Assembly: GCA_004352715.1 (NCBI GenBank) | Contig: SCFE01000120.1 | Span: forward strand, 1,062,665-1,126,664 | Source: Hofstenia miamia | Lineage: Eukaryota; Xenacoelomorpha; Acoela | Length of the DNA: 64,000 bases | Reading direction: 5' to 3' | Part shown: positions 47,056 to 59,557 of the stretch, one piece after another | Layout: every line of letters begins with the position of its first letter | How positions within the stretch are numbered: position 1 is the stretch's first letter | The notes under the pieces: model-generated | The model's database searches: none | Told to the model about the DNA's origin: nothing | What the model saw: only the letters and a program-made list of their open reading frames with translations | Position numbers and translations under genes: made by a program

Positions 47056-47229
47056 AATGAAGCAGATGTGCGACGAGCCACGGCGATCTCCGTTCATTGA
47101 AGCGTTTAACCACAGTTGAGAATGTTTGGGAAAGGTTTGCGGAGCTCCAACATAGCAACACGAGTCTTTTAATGGATCTCACAAAAGAACTCCAAGGTTT
47201 CGCCAACGTCTACGGCTCAAGTAATTCAT
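47056..47229 (+). other. Short coding-like stretch
   Basis: An open plus-strand frame with balanced codon use ('SLKRLTTVENVWERFAELQH', 'LMDLTKELQGFANVYG') in DNA much less AT-rich than its surroundings. The helical, polar character resembles the N-terminal gag region of Pao/BEL or related elements, but I cannot assign it. Confidence 0.3.
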
Positions 47230-48895
47230 AATAAAATGAACAGTAAGTCAAAATCTTCAAAAAATGAGCAATGCTAGAAAGAAAATTACAATGGATACTC
47301 TCATGCAGTGCGACGACGTTTTTGATTGTAGCGTGAACATGAAGTATTTAAAATACTACTGTCAAAAGCAAATGCATTCATAGTTATACATGGGCGGCTG
47401 ATAGGTTTTCTGCCCACATAAACATCAATTGGGGCAAAATTATCGATTGCAAACTGTTCAACCCATCTCGGAATACCATAACAAAGCAAGGCTTTTCAGG
47501 AATTGATGAGAAACCATTTTGCAACGACCAAGCAGAAATATTCAATTTAGAATAAAAAACTACATCAAATGTAATTCCATTCATTTACTTATGCTAATAA
47601 ATCGATTCATTATGATAGATTCTTAGATTTTTAAATACAATACAATAATATTGTATATGAAGTACATAATTTGCATAATTAAATCAAATTTCCGTAGGTT
47701 TTTCAACCACAATTAATAAAATGATTATATAGATCACATCTATATCCAATTCCTCCACCTACACCATTTGAAACTAAGTAAAAAATTATAATTCGTTTTC
47801 AGATGGGCACACAAATATATATGCAAATTATTTTATTTTAAAACTAGTTTTACTTTTGTGTTATACCACAAACTATGTATAACAATTTTAGATGCAATGG
47901 TAATAATCTCTTGCTAGATGCCCAATTGCAAACATACATTGTTGTAAAGAAATAAAAGATTGAATTATTTTTATTTTAAATTATTAAATGTTGAAGTTAT
48001 CTGTAGCAGTTGCTAGGCAAAAAATGCTCAATTGATAAACTCATTTGAAAAAACTTTTTTTCTTCTGAAAACAATTGAACTAACTTCTGACTGGACTGTA
48101 AACTAATGAATCTAAATAACTTTACATTAATATTTTTATGAAACAAAAGAAATTTGTAAACGTAAAATGAATTTGCATAAAATAGTTGTTTTACTTCTCA
48201 ACAACTATTCAGTCACAAACCTAATAAGTAAAACTTAAATTTATTGTTTTTTTTAAAGGTTGCTCAAGTTTAGTGTAGAAAACAGGTCATTTCAACAAAT
48301 GTAAGTAGACTTGTTAGAGCACCATAACAATAGTTTATTTTAGCATTTTTAATAGTTTCTAAGAATTGCTTGGTAATCCAAATTGTCTAAGACTTGCCTT
48401 TTGCTTTTCATTAAAAAACTCTTGGCGAAAATATTTAACTATTTAGCGTTTTGTAAATATTTTGTTTTTTTGTTTTTATTTGTTTTTAGTTAATTTTAAT
48501 TTATAGTTGTAGCATATTTTAGCCTTTGTGTAGTTCATGTTGGTATAAATATATATCATTTGTAAATATTGTATATATATGTATATATTCATGTATATGC
48601 ATACAGTGTTAAATAAAGCTATTAAATATTAATAAATAATAATTTCAGCTTTAATGAATGATTCTGTAGAGAATAGTTTGTGAGAAGATTTTTCAAGAAA
48701 TCGAGTGCAATTTGAAATTCTGATGATTTCAGAATATACTAAATTTTAGAGAGGTAACTGAATTTGTTAAAGTTGTTTTCATTTTAAAAGTTGAAAATAA
48801 GTTTCTTTGAAAAAACACAGTTTTCAACAGTTATTTAATTGAAAACAGAAATATATCTAAGTATAACATTTTACAATATGTTGCTTAATCAAAGT
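47230..48895. other. AT-rich DNA
   Basis: The minus strand at 47300-47580 has open frames with some protein-like composition but no recognised motif. The rest is featureless, ending near TATA-rich tracts at 48.55-48.6 kb. Confidence 0.4.
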
Positions 48896-49114
48896 ACTAT
48901 GGCGAGAATTCCCGATATGATAAATAGGCATCTCGCCCCGGAACATTTGGTTTCAGCTCCGTCGGTATTAGGTCCCCGGCAATATATATGGTTCCTGTAT
49001 CTAAACCCAGTCCCCGCTAGAGGTGGGCGCCGCCGTCAGCCGACTATTATTGGGGGAGCACACGCGATATGGTCGGCGGCGGCCGGCTTAGCGACACTTA
49101 CAGATCTGGAATAA
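48896..49114. other. GC-rich island with a hAT-like end
   Basis: About 220 bp with markedly higher GC than the flanks. It includes TAGAGGTGGGCGCCGCCG at 49019-49036, nearly identical to the right terminus of the hAT element in the protease intron (near 8770-8788, reverse complement). It may be an inserted element end and its captured flank. The open frame through it is probably incidental. Confidence 0.45.
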
Positions 49115-50215
49115 ACTGTATAATATTCCATGCAGAAACATTAAAAGACCTATAGCCCTGTGAAAACCGTGTTTGATGTAAGCAATATTGTGAAACTATC
49201 TATCTGCCAGAGTTGGAATTGGACCCTTCCTGAAGCAGATGTGAGCCCTTCCTGTAAATGATGGCATGTAGCTTTCAAATATTGTTGAATTTGCATTTTC
49301 AGAAATGTAGAATTTTTTTTAACATTTAGTTGGTTCCTTCTTAAAATTGTTTAATGCTTTCATGTCACATAATAATAAAATCGCAAAAATCAGGGTGCAC
49401 AACGTAAATGAGGTGTATCTCCTATTTTTATAAAAAAACGCTCATATTTAAATCTTTTGATTAAAAATCATTTTGCCATCGATGTTAAGTGAGGTAATGG
49501 TGACTGTTAATATACTGACAACGATTTATCAATGTCCTTAATTTCCCGATACTTTATTATTAATTGGGCATGGCAAATCTTAACTGCAAATTTTGCTCTG
49601 AAATCGATTATTGCAGTTAGCCTTTTGCATGTAAACAAACCCTAAGAAAAGGGATGCACAACAAGAGAATTTACATTCTCCTGCTTTTTTATTCAAACAT
49701 TTCATAACAATTATTTCTATATGGAAATAAAATTTGTGTTTAGCTGAATTTGATTTGCATTTTACACGTTTTACAAAACTACTGGAATTTTACTAAGAAA
49801 GTTGACAACTTTTGCATTAATTTCATTTAAAATGTTGTTAATTAAAACAATTTATTTAATGTTTTAAGGTAAATTATACTTTCCTGCACATCCCATCAAT
49901 ATATAACTTAAAATAACTATTACTAGGATTGCAATTGCCCTTTTTATCATCTAGAGAACATATCATTTCTTACATGTTCAATTACAAACTTATCTGCAAA
50001 CTTATATTAACTTCCATCAGCACAAAGCAAGTGGGAGTTTTCAGAAGCGCTCTTTTTGCTTGTAGCAGACAAAACTGTGATGTTAGAAGTATTGCACCAG
50101 TAAAAAAATGCAGAGCTGATTAAACTTAAGGAGAATGTTTTCGATCATTTGCAAATTTTAAGTTTTCAAGTGTTTTTTTTCTTGTAAATCTTTATTTCAA
50201 GTACCAGTTTAAGCA
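49115..50215. other. AT-rich DNA, nothing recognised
   Basis: No motif or repeat partner seen. Confidence 0.5.
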
Positions 50216-50217
50216 TT

Positions 50218-50320
50218 AGGCCGGCCCGGCCCAAATTGCTATTTTGAAAATCTGACCCAAGCCCAGCGCAAGTCTGGCACAACTTCAGGCCCAGCCCAAT
50301 TCCCACTCTGCTATCTGCAG
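50218..50320. repeat. Short GC-rich repeat remnant
   Basis: GGCCGGCCCGGCCC at the left and GGCCCAGCCCAATTCCC at the right, in otherwise AT-rich DNA; related words occur at 41460-41505. It may be a decayed MITE. Confidence 0.35.
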
Positions 50321-50475
50321 AAAGAATCATCATGCGCTCACAGACAATCTAATTAATAAGACATAACCTAATCAATGTTAAACAACACTGCCACATCAAA
50401 AACATTGATTGCGGTTTCCTTTTTATGATACATTTTGTTTGTCTTGATATTGTTTTAGTTATCAATCGGCTTAAC

Positions 50476-50833
50476 CAGAGATGGAATCGGATCGGATCTT
50501 GGATCGGTTCGGATCCGGATCGGATCTCAATATTGAGAAAAATTCGGATCTGTTTCGGATCCAATTTTTTTGTAAAAATAGTTTATATATATTAATTACA
50601 TAAATCCATCTTATACATTACATAACATTTTTTGTATTCATTTTTTAAAAAATAATGATATGTTCCAAAGTTCTTTATTATTTATTGTTATAATGCTTTA
50701 ATTTATGTTCGGATCCACTTCGGACCCAAAAATCAATAATTTTTTTATATTCGGATCGGGTCGGATCCGGATCTTAAAGTGTCGGATCCGGATCGGATCG
50801 GATCTGAAAATTTTGGATCCGATTTCATCTCTG
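50476..50833. mobile_element. hAT-type MITE built from GGATC words
   Basis: A 358-bp element. The left end CAGAGATGGAATCGGATC and right end GATCCGATTTCATCTCTG are inverted repeats apart from one position. Flanking 8-mers GGCTTAAC (50468-50475) and GGCTCAAC (50834-50841) match at 7 of 8. The arms are tandem GGATC/CGGATC words, so the ends are highly self-complementary. The AT-rich centre has no coding capacity. Confidence 0.92.
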
Positions 50834-50841
50834 GGCTCAAC

Positions 50842-51357
50842 CATCTAAATTTTCCCGCTGCTGGAAGTCTACTCAGTTACTCCAATATTCTAAATTTTAT
50901 CTTTATCATATGGAATTATTTAGCAAAAAGAACATGTAGTTAAGACTAAAATCAAAGCTGGGATTCTTATTGTAATGGAATTCTCTTCGATTTATGCATT
51001 GTAATATTTACTATGTTCCCCATTGCCACTAAACATTGCTTTCTGCAATGTAAGAAAGTTTCATCATTAATATTTAACAAATATGCTGCATAATGTATTT
51101 AGTTTGGTACAGTTTCATTTCGAAGATTCTGTAGCAAGGTATTTCTCTAATTTCAATATAAAAACATATATTTTCTATGTATTAATTCTATTCAACTCAA
51201 ACATTTTAAAATCGAGCATAAAATAACTATGAATGCGAAAATGAATATGAGGATATATAAATACCTTCATTAATGTATTCTGATGATAGCCCAGAAGCTG
51301 TTGAAATGTATTCCTATGTTCTTGTAGTGTAAAAGGAATATATATATATATATATAT
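50842..51357. other. AT-rich DNA ending in a (TA)n tract
   Basis: Nothing recognised; a short TA run lies at about 51339-51357. Confidence 0.5.
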
Positions 51358-51556
51358 TAATGAGTCCCATTTCAATATATTGTTATAAGTTTCATGCATG
51401 TAGGGTGGAGTATTTACATATTGATACACTGCATACATAAATTCTTATCAATAATTAAAGAATACCTACGGAAAATTCATTTTTAAAATTATTCGTTATC
51501 TGTAATCAGGTAAGTTTTGTGTTATAAAAATGACGTATTTTATTTAACTGTTGCTT

Positions 51557-51565
<9 letters not shown>
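51358..51565. repeat. Direct repeat, short copy (partner at 46650-46945)
   Basis: About 90% identical by eye to the partner over the shared parts. It lacks about 75 internal bases and ends at a (TA)n tract (51557-51586). Confidence 0.88.
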
Positions 51566-51589
<24 letters not shown>

Positions 51590-51884
51590 CATATGTATAT
51601 ATGGATACCTACACAATTGATTATTGCTGTCATTTTCTTTATTCCAATTTATATAAATTCTCTGCAGTGTGCTGCTGTGCTTGACTTGCAAATACATTAG
51701 TGATTTAATGGCTGTTTTAATTGATAGATTTGATCCTTGAACTTAAGTTTTTATATTTTCCTGGACACACAAATTTTATTCTTCTTGAAGATATTCTTTG
51801 GTATTTTTATTCTAAATAGACTATCACACAGAACCTTATACAATACAAAAGATATTAAGCAAAGAATATCACTATTTTGCAAAA

Positions 51885-52870
51885 TTAAAACTCATTATTT
51901 CTTATAAAGCATATTCTTAGAATTTCATATAGTACAATTATACACTCAAAATGATTACAAATATTATAAGATGCATATAAATCAATAAATTGTTGTTTAA
52001 ATATATCCTTTAATTGCCTTTTATCTTTTAAAGAGACGTAATCCTTGTTTTGGAATATATAATTAAACGTAATCAAAGATATTATAATCAATGTTATTAA
52101 TAAACATACTATTAAATTTGATAAGATCAATGAATTGAAATTGCATTGAAAGGTCCAATAAATTCAGTTCAATTAATCTGTTCTTATAGTTATAGTTATA
52201 TTTAAAATCCACTTCGAACAACGTTTTCGAAAATTTTCAATTCCAAAAATATCGTCTCTGCTGGGACACCAAGCAACAGACCCATAAATAAGGATTGATC
52301 TAATTGTAGTTATGAATAAACTGATTTTGTCAAAAACAATGTTTGATTGCATGTTTTCAATTTGGAATAAACATAAGTGGACCAATTAAGATTGTGTGTA
52401 ATAATACCCAAATCTTTACTTGAATCAGATGAGACTGCTAACAACTGAAATTTCTCATCATTGAATTTTGCATTATTTTCTAAGCACCAATGGTTTAATC
52501 TTAAATAATCTTCATTTATATCATTAAGGTCATTACTAAGTATACCTAGGACTTCAGCAAATAAGAATGGAGTTGTTGCAAAACAGTAATTTGTCAAATT
52601 CTTTATAAAAAATTTTAAAAAATACAGGACCAAGAACTGATCCTTGAGGAACACTATTTGTTATATTACTCTGATCTCACATTATGCCATTGAAAAATAA
52701 TTTTTGAGTTCTTTTCGTAAAATAATACCTATTTAATTTTTATAAATAAATTTCCTATAATTTTAATGCCTTCTGTTTTTCTAGTAGAATTCTATTTGAA
52801 ACATTATCAAAGGCATTTGAAAAACTTCAATATATAACGAAACTCTCTATATTAGCATTGAAATTGTCCT
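51885..52870 (-). pseudogene. CR1/Jockey-like LINE reverse transcriptase, 3' half
   Basis: Read on the minus strand: 'AFDNVSNRILL' (motif A region, about 52820-52788), 'NSVPQGSVLGPVFF' (about 52665-52620), 'YLRLNHWCLENNAKFNDEKF' (about 52520-52450), 'SKDLGIITHNLNWSTYV' (about 52425-52375), 'SILIYGSVAWCPSRDDIFGI' (52300-52240) and 'RKRCSKWILN'. These blocks are in the order of CR1/Jockey-type LINE RTs. The catalytic YADD is not legible. There are several frameshifts and stops. It complements the 5' LINE half at 40-41.3 kb in content but lies in the opposite orientation. Confidence 0.85.
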
Positions 52871-53026
52871 AAAATAGTTTTGTTTTTTAAATAAATAAAT
52901 ATTTTTCATAAGCAGCCGTAACCACAAAGCTGAAATATAAAAAGTAATCCCCCTCATTCAAGAAGTAGGAGGAATTCGAAAATGCTCATATAAAGTGACT
53001 TTTTAGAAATTACAGACGTTTTGCTT

Positions 53027-53027
<1 letters not shown>

Positions 53028-53073
<46 letters not shown>

Positions 53074-53099
53074 GCATACACATATAAATAGAAATATAA

Positions 53100-53136
<37 letters not shown>

Positions 53137-53196
53137 AATTGAAATATTAACAGTATATATATATATATATACATATATGTAGGAATATAAATAGAA

Positions 53197-53227
<31 letters not shown>

Positions 53228-53305
53228 CATATATTCATACATACAAATATATGCAATATATATAAATATTTATACATATATTCATATATACAAATATATA
53301 TATAT
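53028..53305. repeat. TA-rich compound microsatellite, inverted match of 3.59-3.74 kb
   Basis: TA runs separated by landmarks (GTAGGAATATAAATAGAAAT near 53179) that occur in reverse complement at 3700-3715. It ends at a single N (53306), evidently a contig join. Confidence 0.9.
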
Positions 53306-53306
53306 N

Positions 53307-56300
53307 AATATGCGTTCAAATATTTTTGTAGGTTCATGAAAATTCTTAAAATATCCCTGGGGTGTTTAAGATTTTGTAGGTTCATGAAAATTCTTAAAAT
53401 ATCCCTGGGGTGTTTAAGATTTTGTAGGTTCATGAAAATTCTTAAAATATCCCTGGGGTGTTTAAGATTTTGTAGGTTCATGAAAATTCTTAAAATATCC
53501 CTGGGGTGTTTAAGATTTTGTAGGTTCATGAAAATTCTTAAAATATCCCTGGGGTGTTTAAGATTTTGTAGGTTCATGAAAATTCTTAAAATATCCCTGG
53601 GGTGTTTAAGATTTTGTAGGTTCATGAAAATTCTTAAAATATCCCTGGGGTGTTTAAGATTTTGTAGGTTCATGAAAATTCTTAAAATATCCCTGGGGTG
53701 TTTAAGATTTTGTAGGTTCATGAAAATTCTTAAAATATCCCTGGGGTGTTTAAGATTTTGTAGGTTCATGAAAATTCTTAAAATATCCCTGGGGTGTTTA
53801 AGATTTTGTAGGTTCATGAAAATTCTTAAAATATCCCTGGGGTGTTTAAGATTTTGTAGGTTCATGAAAATTCTTAAAATATCCCTGGGGTGTTTAAGAT
53901 TTTGTAGGTTCATGAAAATTCTTAAAATATCCCTGGGGTGTTTAAGATTTTGTAGGTTCATGAAAATTCTTAAAATATCCCTGGGGTGTTTAAGATTTTG
54001 TAGGTTCATGAAAATTCTTAAAATATCCCTGGGGTGTTTAAGATTTTGTAGGTTCATGAAAATTCTTAAAATATCCCTGGGGTGTTTAAGATTTTGTAGG
54101 TTCATGAAAATTCTTAAAATATCCCTGGGGTGTTTAAGATTTTGTAGGTTCATGAAAATTCTTAAAATATCCCTGGGGTGTTTAAGATTTTGTAGGTTCA
54201 TGAAAATTCTTAAAATATCCCTGGGGTGTTTAAGATTTTGTAGGTTCATGAAAATTCTTAAAATATCCCTGGGGTGTTTAAGATTTTGTAGGTTCATGAA
54301 AATTCTTAAAATATCCCTGGGGTGTTTAAGATTTTGTAGGTTCATGAAAATTCTTAAAATATCCCTGGGGTGTTTAAGATTTTGTAGGTTCATGAAAATT
54401 CTTAAAATATCCCTGGGGTGTTTAAGATTTTGTAGGTTCATGAAAATTCTTAAAATATCCCTGGGGTGTTTAAGATTTTGTAGGTTCATGAAAATTCTTA
54501 AAATATCCCTGGGGTGTTTAAGATTTTGTAGGTTCATGAAAATTCTTAAAATATCCCTGGGGTGTTTAAGATTTTGTAGGTTCATGAAAATTCTTAAAAT
54601 ATCCCTGGGGTGTTTAAGATTTTGTAGGTTCATGAAAATTCTTAAAATATCCCTGGGGTGTTTAAGATTTTGTAGGTTCATGAAAATTCTTAAAATATCC
54701 CTGGGGTGTTTAAGATTTTGTAGGTTCATGAAAATTCTTAAAATATCCCTGGGGTGTTTAAGATTTTGTAGGTTCATGAAAATTCTTAAAATATCCCTGG
54801 GGTGTTTAAGATTTTGTAGGTTCATGAAAATTCTTAAAATATCCCTGGGGTGTTTAAGATTTTGTAGGTTCATGAAAATTCTTAAAATATCCCTGGGGTG
54901 TTTAAGATTTTGTAGGTTCATGAAAATTCTTAAAATATCCCTGGGGTGTTTAAGATTTTGTAGGTTCATGAAAATTCTTAAAATATCCCTGGGGTGTTTA
55001 AGATTTTGTAGGTTCATGAAAATTCTTAAAATATCCCTGGGGTGTTTAAGATTTTGTAGGTTCATGAAAATTCTTAAAATATCCCTGGGGTGTTTAAGAT
55101 TTTGTAGGTTCATGAAAATTCTTAAAATATCCCTGGGGTGTTTAAGATTTTGTAGGTTCATGAAAATTCTTAAAATATCCCTGGGGTGTTTAAGATTTTG
55201 TAGGTTCATGAAAATTCTTAAAATATCCCTGGGGTGTTTAAGATTTTGTAGGTTCATGAAAATTCTTAAAATATCCCTGGGGTGTTTAAGATTTTGTAGG
55301 TTCATGAAAATTCTTAAAATATCCCTGGGGTGTTTAAGATTTTGTAGGTTCATGAAAATTCTTAAAATATCCCTGGGGTGTTTAAGATTTTGTAGGTTCA
55401 TGAAAATTCTTAAAATATCCCTGGGGTGTTTAAGATTTTGTAGGTTCATGAAAATTCTTAAAATATCCCTGGGGTGTTTAAGATTTTGTAGGTTCATGAA
55501 AATTCTTAAAATATCCCTGGGGTGTTTAAGATTTTGTAGGTTCATGAAAATTCTTAAAATATCCCTGGGGTGTTTAAGATTTTGTAGGTTCATGAAAATT
55601 CTTAAAATATCCCTGGGGTGTTTAAGATTTTGTAGGTTCATGAAAATTCTTAAAATATCCCTGGGGTGTTTAAGATTTTGTAGGTTCATGAAAATTCTTA
55701 AAATATCCCTGGGGTGTTTAAGATTTTGTAGGTTCATGAAAATTCTTAAAATATCCCTGGGGTGTTTAAGATTTTGTAGGTTCATGAAAATTCTTAAAAT
55801 ATCCCTGGGGTGTTTAAGATTTTGTAGGTTCATGAAAATTCTTAAAATATCCCTGGGGTGTTTAAGATTTTGTAGGTTCATGAAAATTCTTAAAATATCC
55901 CTGGGGTGTTTAAGATTTTGTAGGTTCATGAAAATTCTTAAAATATCCCTGGGGTGTTTAAGATTTTGTAGGTTCATGAAAATTCTTAAAATATCCCTGG
56001 GGTGTTTAAGATTTTGTAGGTTCATGAAAATTCTTAAAATATCCCTGGGGTGTTTAAGATTTTGTAGGTTCATGAAAATTCTTAAAATATCCCTGGGGTG
56101 TTTAAGATTTTGTAGGTTCATGAAAATTCTTAAAATATCCCTGGGGTGTTTAAGATTTTGTAGGTTCATGAAAATTCTTAAAATATCCCTGGGGTGTTTA
56201 AGATTTTGTAGGTTCATGAAAATTCTTAAAATATCCCTGGGGTGTTTAAGATTTTGTAGGTTCATGAAAATTCTTAAAATATCCCTGGGGTGTTTAAGAT

Positions 56301-58364
56301 TTTGTAGGTTCATGAAAATTCTTAAAATATCCCTGGGGTGTTTAAGATTTTGTAGGTTCATGAAAATTCTTAAAATATCCCTGGGGTGTTTAAGATTTTG
56401 TAGGTTCATGAAAATTCTTAAAATATCCCTGGGGTGTTTAAGATTTTGTAGGTTCATGAAAATTCTTAAAATATCCCTGGGGTGTTTAAGATTTTGTAGG
56501 TTCATGAAAATTCTTAAAATATCCCTGGGGTGTTTAAGATTTTGTAGGTTCATGAAAATTCTTAAAATATCCCTGGGGTGTTTAAGATTTTGTAGGTTCA
56601 TGAAAATTCTTAAAATATCCCTGGGGTGTTTAAGATTTTGTAGGTTCATGAAAATTCTTAAAATATCCCTGGGGTGTTTAAGATTTTGTAGGTTCATGAA
56701 AATTCTTAAAATATCCCTGGGGTGTTTAAGATTTTGTAGGTTCATGAAAATTCTTAAAATATCCCTGGGGTGTTTAAGATTTTGTAGGTTCATGAAAATT
56801 CTTAAAATATCCCTGGGGTGTTTAAGATTTTGTAGGTTCATGAAAATTCTTAAAATATCCCTGGGGTGTTTAAGATTTTGTAGGTTCATGAAAATTCTTA
56901 AAATATCCCTGGGGTGTTTAAGATTTTGTAGGTTCATGAAAATTCTTAAAATATCCCTGGGGTGTTTAAGATTTTGTAGGTTCATGAAAATTCTTAAAAT
57001 ATCCCTGGGGTGTTTAAGATTTTGTAGGTTCATGAAAATTCTTAAAATATCCCTGGGGTGTTTAAGATTTTGTAGGTTCATGAAAATTCTTAAAATATCC
57101 CTGGGGTGTTTAAGATTTTGTAGGTTCATGAAAATTCTTAAAATATCCCTGGGGTGTTTAAGATTTTGTAGGTTCATGAAAATTCTTAAAATATCCCTGG
57201 GGTGTTTAAGATTTTGTAGGTTCATGAAAATTCTTAAAATATCCCTGGGGTGTTTAAGATTTTGTAGGTTCATGAAAATTCTTAAAATATCCCTGGGGTG
57301 TTTAAGATTTTGTAGGTTCATGAAAATTCTTAAAATATCCCTGGGGTGTTTAAGATTTTGTAGGTTCATGAAAATTCTTAAAATATCCCTGGGGTGTTTA
57401 AGATTTTGTAGGTTCATGAAAATTCTTAAAATATCCCTGGGGTGTTTAAGATTTTGTAGGTTCATGAAAATTCTTAAAATATCCCTGGGGTGTTTAAGAT
57501 TTTGTAGGTTCATGAAAATTCTTAAAATATCCCTGGGGTGTTTAAGATTTTGTAGGTTCATGAAAATTCTTAAAATATCCCTGGGGTGTTTAAGATTTTG
57601 TAGGTTCATGAAAATTCTTAAAATATCCCTGGGGTGTTTAAGATTTTGTAGGTTCATGAAAATTCTTAAAATATCCCTGGGGTGTTTAAGATTTTGTAGG
57701 TTCATGAAAATTCTTAAAATATCCCTGGGGTGTTTAAGATTTTGTAGGTTCATGAAAATTCTTAAAATATCCCTGGGGTGTTTAAGATTTTGTAGGTTCA
57801 TGAAAATTCTTAAAATATCCCTGGGGTGTTTAAGATTTTGTAGGTTCATGAAAATTCTTAAAATATCCCTGGGGTGTTTAAGATTTTGTAGGTTCATGAA
57901 AATTCTTAAAATATCCCTGGGGTGTTTAAGATTTTGTAGGTTCATGAAAATTCTTAAAATATCCCTGGGGTGTTTAAGATTTTGTAGGTTCATGAAAATT
58001 CTTAAAATATCCCTGGGGTGTTTAAGATTTTGTAGGTTCATGAAAATTCTTAAAATATCCCTGGGGTGTTTAAGATTTTGTAGGTTCATGAAAATTCTTA
58101 AAATATCCCTGGGGTGTTTAAGATTTTGTAGGTTCATGAAAATTCTTAAAATATCCCTGGGGTGTTTAAGATTTTGTAGGTTCATGAAAATTCTTAAAAT
58201 ATCCCTGGGGTGTTTAAGATTTTGTAGGTTCATGAAAATTCTTAAAATATCCCTGGGGTGTTTAAGATTTTGTAGGTTCATGAAAATTCTTAAAATATCC
58301 CTGGGGTGTTTAAGATTTTGTAGGTTCATGAAAATTCTTAAAATATCCCTGGGGTGTTTAAGAT
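53307..58364. repeat. 48-bp satellite array, 104 full units plus partial ends
   Basis: The unit starts TTCATGAAAATTCTTAAAAT, continues ATCCCTGGGGTGTTTAAG and closes with ATTTTGTAGG. From 53336 to 58327 there are 104 complete units, then a partial unit to about 58364. I see no base change between units; the line pattern recurs every 240 bases. Because 48 is divisible by 3 and two of the frames lack stops, both strands are open throughout (16-residue repeats 'MKILKISLGCLRFCRF' on plus and 'MNLQNLKHPRDILRIF' on minus). There is no evidence that either is translated. The left border matches bases 1-92 inverted. Confidence 0.97.
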
Positions 58365-58423
58365 TAACTGAAAAAAAATTAACACTGATAAGATTATATT
58401 TGCGTAAAAATGATTCTGATTAA

Positions 58424-59374
58424 CATATGCTTTGAAGTGATGATTATTATATCAGCACCCTTTCTCAAAAGTTGAATAATCACAACATTAGGGCTGTATA
58501 GAAATTCCTCTTGAGAAGCTTCTACCATGGGTTCAGCAAATTTTATGAAGCTGAATGGGACGCAACAAGAGCCAATGAAATTGTGTCCCAAGCCCTAGTT
58601 TGAATATAACAATTAAAAGTTTACATTTGTAAGAATATTTATTAACTTATTTTTCTGCACCTACATATAGAGTGGCATATTAATCTATTGGTTTAACATG
58701 TGCACCAACTTGCGTTGAGTTTTTGGTTGCAAAATTCCGTCTACACGTACTATAATTATGAATTTCCTTGAATTTGTGATTTGTATCATGCAGATTAAGA
58801 TTTATTTTTTCAACAATTTGGGATTATCCAATTTCAACAATAGCATTGGAAATCACAATTTGACAACTACGTACAAGACGCTTTTACAGACATTTTTCAC
58901 GTTTTTGGTATTTAGCGTTTGCCCTACAGACATTTATAACAGAGGACTTTGCATGTGCTTACGTGTGGCCAAATCGTCCTGAAGGATTAATGGTTAACTC
59001 TAGCGTAATTTATACTAATTAATATTGACCACATGTAGGATTGCTCAAGAATTGATAAAAATTTAGAGGTTGCATCAGCTATTAAGGATCATACGTTAAC
59101 CTACCTGATCGGAGGTTCACTTATAGAAAAATATCTGATTATTTCGATATCTTCAAAGGTTGCTAGCAAAACAAACTGAAATTCTATACCGAGATGAGAA
59201 GAGTATCAACGAAAAAGAAATGTGAGTGACAGAACCTTAAAGCAAAATTTTCGGGATAACCTCTTCGATCATTGCGCACATTGTATTTGATTTTATGGAC
59301 AAGATTATCAGATAGTATCCAAAGATGTTTACTCCATTTCTGAATCCGTAGTCTTATTGCAAAAATAACAATTA
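58424..59374. other. AT-rich DNA right of the satellite
   Basis: 58500-58600 is less AT-rich and protein-like on both strands ('EPMVEASQEEFLYSPNVVII' on minus; 'FSKFYEAEWDATRANEIVSQ' on plus). I recognise neither. The rest is featureless. Confidence 0.35.
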
Positions 59375-59557
59375 ATGACTCCTTTTCAAAGATGTTTTCA
59401 ATTTTTTTCTAAGAACGGTTTATTGATTGATGAAAGCAGAATTCATACATTCCGTAATGATGACACCATAGAGAAGACCCTCTTTGAAACAGGGCCCAAG
59501 TTTAATTTCAAGGAGCATTTTGTTACAAAGGTGTTGGGAGCAATGGCGTATATATAG
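59375..59557 (+). other. Short coding-like frame ending in a repeat
   Basis: A 60-residue frame ('PFQRCFQFFSKNGLLIDESR', 'ETGPKFNFKEHFVTKVLG') ends where CAATGGCGTATATA and a GGGGTGCA/TGCACCCC-rich segment begin (59540-59625). That segment resembles a hAT-like terminus, so the frame may be an exon or element gene cut by an insertion. No family recognised. Confidence 0.3.

Noticed and set aside
52954-58329. Minus-strand giant frame of 16-residue repeats as a protein gene
   Set aside because: Same satellite artefact; it also crosses a single-N join into TA microsatellite sequence.
53307-58364. CRISPR array
   Set aside because: Units are directly abutting with no variable spacers, in a eukaryotic genome.
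53336-58423. Plus-strand giant frame of 16-residue repeats as a protein gene
   Set aside because: It is a read-through of a 48-bp satellite with no stop in that frame; the opposite strand is equally open and there is no gene context.
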